Part shown: piece after piece, positions 15,263-23,850 of the stretch
Numbering within the stretch: the stretch's first letter is position 1
Layout of the letters: the number at the start of each line of letters is the position of its first letter
Assembly (NCBI GenBank): GCA_964600665.1
Contig: CAZRKC010000030.1
Span: forward strand, 1-30,148
DNA length: 30,148 bases
From: CAZRKC01 sp964600665
GTDB taxonomy: Bacteria > Bacillota > SLNR01
Direction of reading: 5' to 3'
Program-made: the position numbers and the translations under genes
Notes under the pieces: generated by a model
What the model was told of the DNA's origin: nothing
The model's input: the letters and a program-made list of their open reading frames with translations, nothing else
The model's database searches: none

Positions 15263-16223
15263 TTTGCTTGAAGTGAAAAATCTCAAATTATATTTTCCTG
15301 TTGCCGGTAGTCTCTTCAAACCAAAATATGTAAAAGCAGTGGATGATGTAAGCTTCCAAATCAAAAAAGGTGAAACTTTGGGCCTTGTCGGTGAAAGTGG
15401 ATGTGGCAAAACGACTGTGGGACGTACAATTCTTCGCATCTATGAGCCCACAGCCGGGAGTATTCATTATGATGGGGTCGATATTACCCGCGTCGAGATG
15501 ATGCCCTATCGTCGGAAAATGCAAATCATTTTTCAGGATCCATTTTCAAGTTTGGACCCGAGAATGACAGTTGGCGACATCGTTGGTGAAGCCATTGATA
15601 TTCACAAACTGGCGCGCACAAAGTCAGATCGTCGAGATCGGATTATTGACATGCTTGAGCGCGTCGGATTAAACAGCGAACATGCAAATCGATATCCACA
15701 TGAATTCTCGGGTGGGCAAAGGCAACGGATTGGTATCGCACGGGCGCTGGCGGTTAATCCAGAATTTATCGTTTGCGACGAGCCAATATCTGCACTTGAT
15801 GTCTCTATTCAAGCGCAAATACTGAATATGTTTGAAGAATTGCAGCAAGAGTTAGGCTTGACATATCTATTTATTGCCCATGATCTCAGTGTCGTCAAAC
15901 ATATTAGTCAACGGATTGGGGTTATGTACCTGGGGAAAATTGTCGAATTAGGTGAAAGCTACGATATGGTATTTAAGTGTATTCATCCGTATACGAAATC
16001 TCTTGTATCTGCTATTCCAATTGCTGATCCAAAGAAAGCGAGAGCTGCCAAGCGAATCGTGCTTGAAGGGGATGTACCAAGCCCAGTGGACCCCCCCAGT
16101 GGCTGTCATTTTCGAACTCGTTGCCAATATGCAACTCAGTTGTGCGTTGATATTGAACCGCAGATGATTGAGGCATCGCCTGATCACTATGTCTCATGTC
16201 ATTATTATCGGGATTTCATGTAG
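15255..16223 (+). CDS. oppF: Oligopeptide ABC transporter, ATP-binding subunit (OppF type)
   Basis: Partner ATPase, 322 aa from ATG 15255, with ggcggtga just upstream; the in-frame GTG 15246 is inside that site. Opening LLEVKNLKLYFPVAGSLF is F-type. Walker A GESGCGKT (46-53), Q-loop FQDPFSSLDP, signature FSGGQRQR, Walker B CDEPISALD, switch His in IAHDLSVV, and the cysteine cluster GCHFRTRCQYATQLC near the end. It overlaps the OppD stop and is followed by a 98-base gap before the binding protein. Confidence 0.95.
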   Translation: MSNLLEVKNLKLYFPVAGSLFKPKYVKAVDDVSFQIKKGETLGLVGESGCGKTTVGRTILRIYEPTAGSIHYDGVDITRVEMMPYRRKMQIIFQDPFSSLDPRMTVGDIVGEAIDIHKLARTKSDRRDRIIDMLERVGLNSEHANRYPHEFSGGQRQRIGIARALAVNPEFIVCDEPISALDVSIQAQILNMFEELQQELGLTYLFIAHDLSVVKHISQRIGVMYLGKIVELGESYDMVFKCIHPYTKSLVSAIPIADPKKARAAKRIVLEGDVPSPVDPPSGCHFRTRCQYATQLCVDIEPQMIEASPDHYVSCHYYRDFM

Positions 16224-16321
16224 TGAAACGAGATTGACGAAATCTATTGGGATGGGAGGGATGTCGCAAAAAAAATGAATCAGTTGAAACGAAAATTACC
16301 AATAATGGGGAGGGAAACTCT

Positions 16322-17905
16322 ATGAAAAAGAATGCTGCAGTGCTGATGATTATCGCGTTAATCTGTATGGCAATGTTGCCAGGATGCAGCGGTAATCAAG
16401 TTGCCAAAGATTTACTTGCTGTCAATGTCGGGCCCGATCCTGATACAATCGATCCGGCTCTGAATTCGTCCGTTGATGGAGCGACGATGATCATTCACGT
16501 TTTTGAGGGCCTGATGACTCTGGATGAAAACGGCGTTCCGGTTGCAGGGCAAGCATCCTCCCATGATGTTTCCGCAGATGGGAAAGTCTACACTTTCCAT
16601 TTGCGGGACGACCTAAAATGGAGTGATGGTGAACCCATTAAGGCCAGTGATTTTATTTATGCCTGGAACCGTGCGATTTCTCCAGACACTGCTGCCGATT
16701 ACGAATACATGTTTGATGTAATTGACGGTTATGAGGATGGAGAATTGAATTTAGTTGCCACTGATGACAAAACCTTGGTCGTAACCCTGACAACAGCAGT
16801 ACCATATTTCTTAGAATTGACTGCGTTCCCGACATATGCACCTGTGCGTCAGGATTTGATTGAGACAAATGGTGAAGAATGGGCGATCAAACCCGAAACA
16901 TATATCGGCAATGGTCCCTATAAAGTAACTGAGTGGGTACAGGGCTCCCATATTCTGATGGAGAAAAATGATAAGTATTGGAATTATGATGCCCTGGGCA
17001 CACCAAAAATCAAATTCGTTTTGATGGATGATGATAACTCCATCTTAAACGCGTTCACTCAAGAAGAGATACTGTTTGCAGACACTTTGCCTAATGACGA
17101 GATTGAATCATGGAGAGATAAGGAAGAGTTTAATCTGAGTGGTCAGTTAGGGACATATTATGTGTCGTTTAATGTCCAAAAACCGCCACTGAATAACCCC
17201 CTTGTCAGAAAAGCTTTACTATTGGCAATTGACAGAGAATATATCGTGACCAACATTGGGAAAGCAGGTCAAGTACCCGCTGGAGCGTTTGTTCCCACTG
17301 GGCTGACTGATGCAGATCCGACGAAAGAATTCCGCGAAGTTGGTGGGGAGTATTATGATCCTACCGACTATGAAGGAAATCTCGTGTTAGCTAAACAAGC
17401 TTTAGTTGAGGCGGGTTATCCCAATGGGCAAGGGCTGCCAGTTATGGAGTATCTGTATAACACGAGTACTGGCCACCAAGCAATTGCCGAAGCACTCCAA
17501 GACATGTGGTCTCAAATTGGCGTTCAAGTTACTTTGGCATCCCAAGATTGGGGTACTTTCCTGAATACCAGGAAAAACGGTGGATATCAGATAGCTCGCA
17601 ACGGTTGGCTGTGTGACTATAATGATCCAATCAGCATGCTGGACATGTGGGTCACAGGTGGTGGGAATAACGACGCTCAGTGGTCGAATGCACAGTATGA
17701 TGCGTTGATTAAACAAGTAAAAACCTCATCTGACAAAGAAACACGGTTTTCACTGATGCACGAAGCTGAAGATATCATTTTTGCAGAAAGCATGCTTGCA
17801 CCAATCTACTACTATGTGGACATATATTTACTCAGCCAGAAAGTAGAAGGGTTCTATGCTTCTCCATTAGGCTATAAGTACTTTATGTATGCAACGATCA
17901 AATAG
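16322..17905 (+). CDS. oppA: Oligopeptide-binding lipoprotein (OppA type)
   Basis: Lipid-anchored extracellular receptor for oligopeptides, 527 aa. Signal peptide MKKNAAVLMIIALICMAMLP ends at a lipobox with Cys 22. The mature N-terminus (VGPDPDTIDPALN) and LKWSDGEPIKASDFIYAWNR are characteristic of OppA. ATG 16322 is chosen because ggggagg (16307-16313) lies just upstream and the signal peptide begins there; an in-frame ATG 25 codons earlier would bury it. It is the last gene of its operon, whereas the first transporter has its binding protein first. Confidence 0.95.
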   Translation: MKKNAAVLMIIALICMAMLPGCSGNQVAKDLLAVNVGPDPDTIDPALNSSVDGATMIIHVFEGLMTLDENGVPVAGQASSHDVSADGKVYTFHLRDDLKWSDGEPIKASDFIYAWNRAISPDTAADYEYMFDVIDGYEDGELNLVATDDKTLVVTLTTAVPYFLELTAFPTYAPVRQDLIETNGEEWAIKPETYIGNGPYKVTEWVQGSHILMEKNDKYWNYDALGTPKIKFVLMDDDNSILNAFTQEEILFADTLPNDEIESWRDKEEFNLSGQLGTYYVSFNVQKPPLNNPLVRKALLLAIDREYIVTNIGKAGQVPAGAFVPTGLTDADPTKEFREVGGEYYDPTDYEGNLVLAKQALVEAGYPNGQGLPVMEYLYNTSTGHQAIAEALQDMWSQIGVQVTLASQDWGTFLNTRKNGGYQIARNGWLCDYNDPISMLDMWVTGGGNNDAQWSNAQYDALIKQVKTSSDKETRFSLMHEAEDIIFAESMLAPIYYYVDIYLLSQKVEGFYASPLGYKYFMYATIK

Positions 17906-17943
17906 TTGTGTTTCTGTTGAATGACGACTAGGTTCAAACTTAA

Positions 17944-17974
17944 TCTGCAGAAGTAATTCTGCAGGTTTTTGTTT
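17944..17974 (+). terminator. Intrinsic terminator of the oligopeptide transporter operon
   Basis: An 8-bp perfect stem ctgcagaa/ttctgcag (17945-17952 with 17957-17964), a 4-base loop gtaa, then g-ttttt-g-ttt. It lies 40 bases after the oppA stop. Confidence 0.9.
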
Positions 17975-18235
17975 GGGCATTGTTGAACAAAGGAAAGCTG
18001 CATGAGGAGAAGGACAAGCGCTAAGTTAGTAAGAATATATTATTTAATGAAAATATTTGAGGTTTGATTGATTTGTGTTTGGAAACAAAGTGAAATCTGT
18101 GGGCAAACAGAATTTTAGCCTCGGCCTTTTAAGGGAAAATGATTAAAAAAACGTTGTGGGAAATTTCTTACAAGCATGATGACTGTATAGGTGAAAAGAG
18201 AATTTCGTTAAAGGCATGATAAGGATGGTGAGCTT
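17975..18235. other. Intergenic region upstream of the aldo/keto reductase cluster
   Basis: With the terminator this makes a gap of about 330 bases without a gene. It must contain the start signals of the next cluster, but no convincing -35/-10 pair is visible; TATAGG at 18186-18191 has only a poor -35. The AT-rich stretch 18030-18060 and the short symmetric run gtttggaaac (18077-18086) are the only notable items. The ggtgag (18227-18232) before ATG 18236 is the ribosome binding site. Confidence 0.5.
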
Positions 18236-18997
18236 ATGAAAGCAAAAAAGGTTGAACTTGGAAATACAGGTATTTACACTTCACAGTTGTGTTTTGGGAC
18301 GGAACACATCAATATCTATACACCATCTTACGGTGGGGGGATCCTTGCGGACGCCGCTCATCTGTATGACGTGAATTTCTGGGATACTGACATGGTATAC
18401 GGAAGTCATCCGCAAGTCGCAAATGGACTATCCCGGGTTCAACGGGGGCAAGTAGTTGTATGCAGTAAAACCTATTCCACTGACAAAAGTGGTGCAAAGC
18501 GGGATCTGGCACGGATATTTGAAGAACTGTCAACTCAATACTTGGATATTTGCCTTCTGCACCGTGTCACGGTCGAAGCAAGCAATTATTATCCTGCACT
18601 TGAATATCTCTTAGAAGAAAAACATAATGGTCGCATCCGCGCTGTGGGTCTCTCCACACATTATACTTCTGTTATTCAAGAGGCAGCAAATATTCCAGAA
18701 ATTGAGATTGTTTGTGCACCACTCAATCGAGATGGATCAAGAATCGATCGTGGCTCTCGGGATGAAATGATCGATGCGTTGCAGACTGCGCATCAAAATG
18801 GAAAAGGAGTATATGTGATTAAAACACTTGGGAGGGGAGATTTGATCCATGACCTCCAAGGGGCACTAGAATGGGTCCTCCAGTTTAATGATTTTATTGA
18901 TGTATATAATATTGGATTTTCAAATTTATCAGAATTAAGACAAGATTTACAGATTATTAATGATTATTTATATAGTAGAAAGGAGACGACAGGATGA
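18236..18997 (+). CDS. Aldo/keto reductase family protein
   Basis: Predicted cytoplasmic NAD(P)H-dependent oxidoreductase with the TIM-barrel fold. The catalytic tetrad is intact: Asp50 and Tyr55 in WDTDMVYG, Lys78 in VVVCSKTYS, His109 in DICLLHRV. At 253 aa it is shorter than many members (about 280-330), with a shortened C-terminal part, so cofactor and substrate loops may be reduced. The start MKAKKVELGNTGIYTSQLCFG is typical. It heads the cluster, and its stop overlaps the amidohydrolase start by 4 bases (atga), so the two are tightly coupled. Substrate unknown; inference from context is a carbonyl intermediate of amino-acid or heterocycle breakdown. Confidence 0.88.
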   Translation: MKAKKVELGNTGIYTSQLCFGTEHINIYTPSYGGGILADAAHLYDVNFWDTDMVYGSHPQVANGLSRVQRGQVVVCSKTYSTDKSGAKRDLARIFEELSTQYLDICLLHRVTVEASNYYPALEYLLEEKHNGRIRAVGLSTHYTSVIQEAANIPEIEIVCAPLNRDGSRIDRGSRDEMIDALQTAHQNGKGVYVIKTLGRGDLIHDLQGALEWVLQFNDFIDVYNIGFSNLSELRQDLQIINDYLYSRKETTG

Positions 18998-20379
18998 GAC
19001 GCACACTAATCAGAGGTGGAACGGTTCTGACTTTTATTAACGAGGCATATGAAGCGACTAAAATTCAATCAGCTGATATTCTGGTAGAGGATGGCATCAT
19101 CAAACAGATTTCAAACGAAATTCAAGCAGAAATTGGTGATGTGATCATCGATGTTCCTGGTCAGTTCATACTCCCTGGTCTAATCAATGCCCATAATCAT
19201 AGCTTAACAACTGCTGTTTGCCGAGGGATGACAGATGATTATAATCGAGTGAATTATGGTGGATCGGCTTTATACACTCGGGTTTTCCCTTTAAAACGAC
19301 TTGCATTGGAACATTTGTCCGAAAGTGAGTTAAAATGGATATTGACGATGGCAATTATTGAAATGGTGCAGTCTGGAACCACAACGGTTGGGGAGCAATG
19401 TACTGGCCGAGAGATTGATCTGTTCATTCAATTAGCGACAGAGATTGGCATTCGGGCAAGTGTATCTCCCATGTTTACTAGTGGTGCGCACCTACCGGAG
19501 CGCAACCATCTTGGCAATATTGAAATTGGTAAAATATCTGAAGAGATGAAAGGGCTTCGTGACAATGAGCGGGTTTTCAATGAATATCAAGGGACTGCAG
19601 ATGGAAGAATTCAGATTTGGATGGGGCCACATGCTCCAGACTCATGTTCGACAGAACTGCTGCGAGCGGTTCGGGTAATGGCCGATGACTTAGATACACA
19701 GATAATGATTCATCTCGCTCAGACACAGGTCGAAGTTGAAAAAATCAAGGCTAGGTGTAGCAGGAGTCCGGTTGAGTATTTGGACGAAATCGGGTTTTTA
19801 TCCAATCGAACTGTTGCCGCACACGGGATTTTTACCGATGAGCAAGATCAACAGATTCTGCTTAAGCGAGGCGTTAATATTGTTCACTGCCCATTGGTAT
19901 TTGCAAAAGGGGGAATGATTGCACCATTTTATCCATATGTGAGCAAAGGGATTAATGTAGCGATGGGGTCTGATAGTTATGCTGGTGATATGATGGCAGA
20001 AATGCGAATGGCTGCATTTCTCGGTAAAATTCAAACCGGAAATGCACATCAAGTGACGTCGACCGATGTTCTATTTGCTGCAACTGTTGGGGGGGCCGTT
20101 GCATTTAAAGACCCAACACTGGGTAGAATCGCAGAAGGGCAGAAGGCAGATATGATTATCATCGATATGGATAAACCACATATCCTTCCGATAGCAGCCC
20201 CGGTCATTAATTTGGTTTACCATGCCAATGCTTCAGATATTACGCATGTTCTTGTCGATGGACGAGTGGTAAAGGACTCACAGGGTATGACTAGTGTTGA
20301 CACGGAGCGTGTCATGTTCGAAAGCAAACGGGTTGCCGATAAGATGTGGAGCCTTGCACGCCAAGAAGGCATTCTGTAA
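18994..20379 (+). CDS. Metal-dependent amidohydrolase (ATZ/TRZ, MTA/SAH deaminase-like family)
   Basis: Cytoplasmic hydrolase or deaminase of an aromatic ring or amide substrate, 461 aa. A small beta domain at both ends surrounds the barrel. Metal ligands expected for the family are present: HxH in NAHNHS (His67, His69), His240 in MIHLAQTQ, His277 in VAAHG, and Asp327 in GSDSY. The usual HxxE proton-shuttling Glu after the third His appears as Gln243 (HLAQ), and the usual HTH is HNH, so this is a divergent subgroup. GPHAPDS (211-217) is another family motif. The start overlaps the aldo/keto reductase stop, with a ggag site upstream. Likely a nucleobase-type or related deaminase, but the substrate is not readable. 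Confidence 0.88.
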   Translation: MRRTLIRGGTVLTFINEAYEATKIQSADILVEDGIIKQISNEIQAEIGDVIIDVPGQFILPGLINAHNHSLTTAVCRGMTDDYNRVNYGGSALYTRVFPLKRLALEHLSESELKWILTMAIIEMVQSGTTTVGEQCTGREIDLFIQLATEIGIRASVSPMFTSGAHLPERNHLGNIEIGKISEEMKGLRDNERVFNEYQGTADGRIQIWMGPHAPDSCSTELLRAVRVMADDLDTQIMIHLAQTQVEVEKIKARCSRSPVEYLDEIGFLSNRTVAAHGIFTDEQDQQILLKRGVNIVHCPLVFAKGGMIAPFYPYVSKGINVAMGSDSYAGDMMAEMRMAAFLGKIQTGNAHQVTSTDVLFAATVGGAVAFKDPTLGRIAEGQKADMIIIDMDKPHILPIAAPVINLVYHANASDITHVLVDGRVVKDSQGMTSVDTERVMFESKRVADKMWSLARQEGIL

Positions 20380-20490
20380 GTCACTTTTCATATCTGCAAT
20401 ATAAATCGACACGTGAAGGAACAGCAGTAGAAATCAAGAACTATATTAGCACATGATCCATACGCTCATCAATATAAAGGAGGTAGAGCT

Positions 20491-21030
20491 GTGCGGAAAA
20501 CTTATCAATTAGAGATTTGCGGGCTAAAAAGGGAACTGCCCATCATTGCAATTTCACCGGGGGTCAGCATCGCAAGTTTTGTTATCTTAGGGGATACGGA
20601 GCTTGTCTGTGCGGTGGCTCCAGAAATAGTCAAACGATTACCCCCGATCGATGTAATTATCTCTGCTGAAGCAAAAGGGATTCCTTTGGTGCATGAAGTG
20701 TCTCGCTTATTGAATATGAATTATATTGTTGCACGAAAAAGTGTGAAAGCATATATGGACGGGGCTGTGATTGAAGAAGTTGTTTCAGAAGACAGTTACT
20801 CCACCGAAGTTCTGTGCCTTAACGGTGCTGATGTTGAAAAGATCAGAAATAAAAGGGTTGCAATTATCGATGATATCATCCGGACTGGCGCCTCGATGGA
20901 TGCGATTGAAAGACTCGTTATTCAGATTGGTGGACAAATTGTAGCGAAAGCAGCTGTTCTTGCTCAGGGAGACAATATCAGCGAAAACGAGTATATTTTC
21001 CTTGGTAAATTGCCAATATTTGAAAGCTAG
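20491..21030 (+). CDS. Phosphoribosyltransferase, adenine phosphoribosyltransferase-like
   Basis: Predicted type I phosphoribosyltransferase joining PRPP to a nucleobase, or a regulator with that fold, 179 aa. The PRPP-binding loop is VAIIDDIIRTGAS (123-135). An APRT-like segment SAEAKGIPLVHEVSR (58-72) and ARKSVKAYM (81-89) resemble the RKPGK region of APRT. It is divergent from true Apt, so no symbol is given. GTG 20491 follows a near-perfect aaaggaggt site. It lies 111 bases after the amidohydrolase and 66 before the ferredoxin-like kor subunit, probably in the same unit. Together with the amidohydrolase it suggests nucleobase salvage or breakdown. Confidence 0.85.
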   Translation: MRKTYQLEICGLKRELPIIAISPGVSIASFVILGDTELVCAVAPEIVKRLPPIDVIISAEAKGIPLVHEVSRLLNMNYIVARKSVKAYMDGAVIEEVVSEDSYSTEVLCLNGADVEKIRNKRVAIIDDIIRTGASMDAIERLVIQIGGQIVAKAAVLAQGDNISENEYIFLGKLPIFES

Positions 21031-21096
21031 TTGCGCACCAATTACGCGGGATGTTGGAATTGATTGAGATTAGAGTCTTTTGAAGGAGGGAAGCAA

Positions 21097-21309
21097 GTGG
21101 TTGACCAAAAGTTAAAAAAGGCACATATTGAGATCAATCGTGGCAGGTGCAAGGAATGTGGGATATGCGTAGCATTATGCCCGAAGAACGTGTATGATCT
21201 AGACTTCAAAGGTGCTCCGCAAGCAACTCGAGTGGAAGATTGTATTCTATGTATGATGTGTGAGCTGCGATGTCCCGATTTTGCAATCACCGTTTTGGAG
21301 GTGGAATAA
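21097..21309 (+). CDS. korD: 2-oxoacid:ferredoxin oxidoreductase, delta (ferredoxin-like) subunit
   Basis: Electron-transfer subunit with two [4Fe-4S] clusters, 70 aa. Two full CxxCxxCxxxCP motifs: Cys 18, 21, 24, 28 and Cys 49, 52, 55, 59. It passes electrons from the TPP-bound intermediate on the beta subunit to free ferredoxin. GTG 21097 is chosen because aaggaggg (21083-21090) lies ahead; an upstream in-frame TTG lacks a site. Its stop codon taa overlaps the next start (taatg), so the alpha subunit is translationally coupled. Confidence 0.93.
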   Translation: MVDQKLKKAHIEINRGRCKECGICVALCPKNVYDLDFKGAPQATRVEDCILCMMCELRCPDFAITVLEVE

Positions 21310-22451
21310 TGGGTTCTGATAGAGTTGAATTTATTCAGGGGAACGAGGCCATGGCTGAAGGTGCTTTCGCAGCAGGTGCCCGGTTTTATGCTGGGTATCC
21401 GATTACTCCTTCTTCTGAAATAGCAGAAATGGCCGCAAGGCACCTCCCGCAAATGGGGGGCGTATTCATACAGATGGAGGATGAAATTGGTAGTATTGGT
21501 GCAATGCTCGGTGCATCTTTAGCGGGATATAAATCATTTACTGCCACAAGTGGACCTGGATTTTCGCTGATGCAAGAAAATTTAGGGGTTGGTGTGATGG
21601 CTGAAATTCCATGTGTCATCATTAACGTGCAACGCTCCGGACCAAGTACTGGGCTCGCAACGAAACCTGCTCAAGGCGATGTGATGCAAGCAAAATGGGG
21701 CACCCATGGTGATCACCCTGCGATTGCCATCAGTCCAATGTCGGTGCAAGAATGTTTCGATCTAATGATTACAGCTTTTAATTACTCAGAGAAGTATCGC
21801 ACACCGGTCATCATGCTTGCCGATGAAGTAGTCGGACATATGCGTGAAAGAGTAGTCATTCGTGATCCTTCCACAATGAATTTGATCGATCGAAAACGGC
21901 CAGATGGGAGCCCGAAAGGCTACCTTCCGTATCAGGCTGACGATGACGGAGTTCCACCAATGGGTGATTTGGGCAGTGCTTATATCCAACATGCCAATGG
22001 CTCAATGCACGATGAAACTGGTTTTCCCAATACGACTCCGGAAAATGCAGATAAAGTTATTAGACGTCTTCACGATAAGGTCTTTAATGATCGTGAAAAT
22101 ATTGTGGTTACAAAAGAATATTTTATGGACGACGCTGAAATCGCAATTATTAGCTACGGTTCTACAAGCCGTACTTCACTCCAGGTGGTTGAAGAAGGAA
22201 GAAAACTTGGTAAAAGAATTGGGTTACTGCATTTGACCACAATTTGGCCTTTTGCGGATCAAATTGTTTCGAAATACTTGAATCAAGTTAGTGCAGTCAT
22301 CGTTCCAGAGATGAATCTTGGACAATTGATTGGAGAAGTAAAACAGCTAAACGCAAGGAATATTCCGGTGGTTGGTGTGAATAAAGTGAATGGTGAAGCC
22401 ATCACACCGAAAGAAATCCAGAATAAGATTGAGGAGGTAGCGTCATGGTGA
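21309..22451 (+). CDS. korA: 2-oxoacid:ferredoxin oxidoreductase, alpha subunit
   Basis: Large subunit contributing the pyrimidine side of the TPP site and the CoA region, 380 aa. It begins RVEFIQGNEAMAEGAFAAG and contains GYPITPSSE (29-37), the hallmark of KorA/VorB/PorA proteins, then FTATSGPGFSLMQENLGVG and QRSGPSTGLATKPAQGD. ATG 21309 has ggaggtgg (21297-21304) upstream. The D-A-B-C gene order is typical of 2-oxoglutarate:ferredoxin oxidoreductase, but branched-chain 2-oxoacid enzymes look alike, so the substrate is provisional. Confidence 0.93.
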   Translation: MGSDRVEFIQGNEAMAEGAFAAGARFYAGYPITPSSEIAEMAARHLPQMGGVFIQMEDEIGSIGAMLGASLAGYKSFTATSGPGFSLMQENLGVGVMAEIPCVIINVQRSGPSTGLATKPAQGDVMQAKWGTHGDHPAIAISPMSVQECFDLMITAFNYSEKYRTPVIMLADEVVGHMRERVVIRDPSTMNLIDRKRPDGSPKGYLPYQADDDGVPPMGDLGSAYIQHANGSMHDETGFPNTTPENADKVIRRLHDKVFNDRENIVVTKEYFMDDAEIAIISYGSTSRTSLQVVEEGRKLGKRIGLLHLTTIWPFADQIVSKYLNQVSAVIVPEMNLGQLIGEVKQLNARNIPVVGVNKVNGEAITPKEIQNKIEEVASW

Positions 22452-23263
22452 TGACAAAAGACTGGGAGCAATATCTAAGAACAGACAAACTTCCTCACTT
22501 TTGGTGCCCTGGATGCACAGATGGAATCGTTTTAGGCACCATTGCCCGCGCATTTGCAGATCTGAAGCTAGACAAAGAAGAAATTGTCGTGGTAACGGGT
22601 ATTGGATGTTGGGGTAAAGCAGATGACTACATTGCAACGCATACTGTTCATGTCACCCATGGTCGTGCACTAGCATTTGCTTCTGGAATCAAATCAGCAA
22701 ATCCAAAGTTAAAAGTCGTTGTACTTATGGGTGATGGAGATTGTGCGACGATTGGTGGTAATCATTTCATCCATGCAGCCAGGCGGAATATCGATCTGAC
22801 TGCCATTGTTGTCAATAACTATAACTATGGCATGACTGGAGGACAATACTCAGCAACCACCCCTGAAGGGAGTTTGACCAGCACATCGATTTTGGGTACT
22901 GTTGAGCCTGCTTTTGATTTATGCCATTTAGCTGAGGCTGCCGGTGCATCTTTTGTCGCCCGATCAACGCCTTTTCATGTAAATGCTTTACAAAAAATTA
23001 TTACAAGAGGAATTGAAAAGGCTGGATTTTCTTTTATAGATGTTATCAGCACTTGTCCAACGCATTACGGTCGCAGAAATAAGATCGGTGCCGCGGCAGA
23101 GATGATGGAATGGCTTCGAGATCATGCGGTCTCAAAAAGTCAACTGAAGGATATGGATCCTGTCAAACAAGAATCTGTATTTCCCGTCGGGGTATTTGTT
23201 GATCGGGAGCAGATGGATCACTCCTCTAAATATCGGCATATGATGGAAATAGCGATGCGTTAA
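22445..23263 (+). CDS. korB: 2-oxoacid:ferredoxin oxidoreductase, beta (TPP-binding) subunit
   Basis: Catalytic subunit holding TPP and a proximal iron-sulfur cluster, 272 aa. The TPP-Mg motif runs from GDGDCATIGGNHFIH (96-110) to NNYNYGM (124-130). Cys21 and Cys24 in WCPGC and Cys55 in GIGCWG are the expected cluster ligands. It overlaps the alpha subunit gene by 7 bases, with gaggaggt as the binding site inside that gene. A second ATG two codons later (22451) is possible. Decarboxylates the 2-oxo acid, passes the acyl group to CoA and electrons to ferredoxin. Confidence 0.94.
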   Translation: MVMTKDWEQYLRTDKLPHFWCPGCTDGIVLGTIARAFADLKLDKEEIVVVTGIGCWGKADDYIATHTVHVTHGRALAFASGIKSANPKLKVVVLMGDGDCATIGGNHFIHAARRNIDLTAIVVNNYNYGMTGGQYSATTPEGSLTSTSILGTVEPAFDLCHLAEAAGASFVARSTPFHVNALQKIITRGIEKAGFSFIDVISTCPTHYGRRNKIGAAAEMMEWLRDHAVSKSQLKDMDPVKQESVFPVGVFVDREQMDHSSKYRHMMEIAMR

Positions 23264-23296
23264 TCGAATGATTATAACATGGAAGGAGCGCAAGAT

Positions 23297-23821
23297 ATGA
23301 AGGGGAAAAAGTGGCAGATAGTATTAAGTGGTGCCGGGGGCCAAGGCTTGATCCTTGCAGGCACGATATTAGGAGAAGCAGCTGTCTTAGAAGATGGTCT
23401 TTATGCAGTTCAAACACAGTCGTATGGTGTTGAATCACGGGGTGGATTTTCAAAGGCTGAGGTTGTGATTAGTCCTGAGGAAATCGCATACCCGAAGGTG
23501 ATCCAACCTGATATCATCGTAGCATTAACGAAAGATGCATATTTACGAGCCGTCAAGCAATGTCATGATACATGTGAGATCATCTATGATACATCGGTTG
23601 TGGACCCATCTGAAAATACTTTGGGAACAGGGTTTGCATTTACTGACATCGCACGGGAAATGGGCAGCACAGCTGTTGTTAACATGATTGCTTTGGGAGT
23701 AGTGGTAAAGATGACGGGTTGTGTGTCACCACATTCAATTGAGTCTGTATTGAGTAAGAAATATTCAAGATTTCCGATTAACATTGACGCTTTTAAAAAA
23801 GGACAAGATTTGTTACAATAG
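23297..23821 (+). CDS. korC: 2-oxoacid:ferredoxin oxidoreductase, gamma subunit
   Basis: Structural and CoA-contacting subunit, 174 aa. Typical markers are SGAGGQGLILAGTILGEAA (about 11-29), QTQSYGVESRGGFSKAEV (about 40-57) and the late segment VVNMIALG. ATG 23297 is selected because ggaaggag (23281-23288) precedes it; the ATG at 23279 would place the site inside the gene. It completes the korDABC set, 33 bases after the beta subunit, with the aminotransferase 29 bases downstream. Confidence 0.93.
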   Translation: MKGKKWQIVLSGAGGQGLILAGTILGEAAVLEDGLYAVQTQSYGVESRGGFSKAEVVISPEEIAYPKVIQPDIIVALTKDAYLRAVKQCHDTCEIIYDTSVVDPSENTLGTGFAFTDIAREMGSTAVVNMIALGVVVKMTGCVSPHSIESVLSKKYSRFPINIDAFKKGQDLLQ

Positions 23822-23850
23822 AGAAAATTGTGTATAGGGAGATGAGTGTT

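Noticed and set aside
17402..17716. 104-codon minus-strand frame opposite oppA
   Set aside because: Shadow of the binding-protein gene; no recognisable domain.
21042..21452. 136-codon minus-strand frame opposite korD/korA
   Set aside because: Antisense to well-supported genes, with no family resemblance or start signal; a coding shadow.
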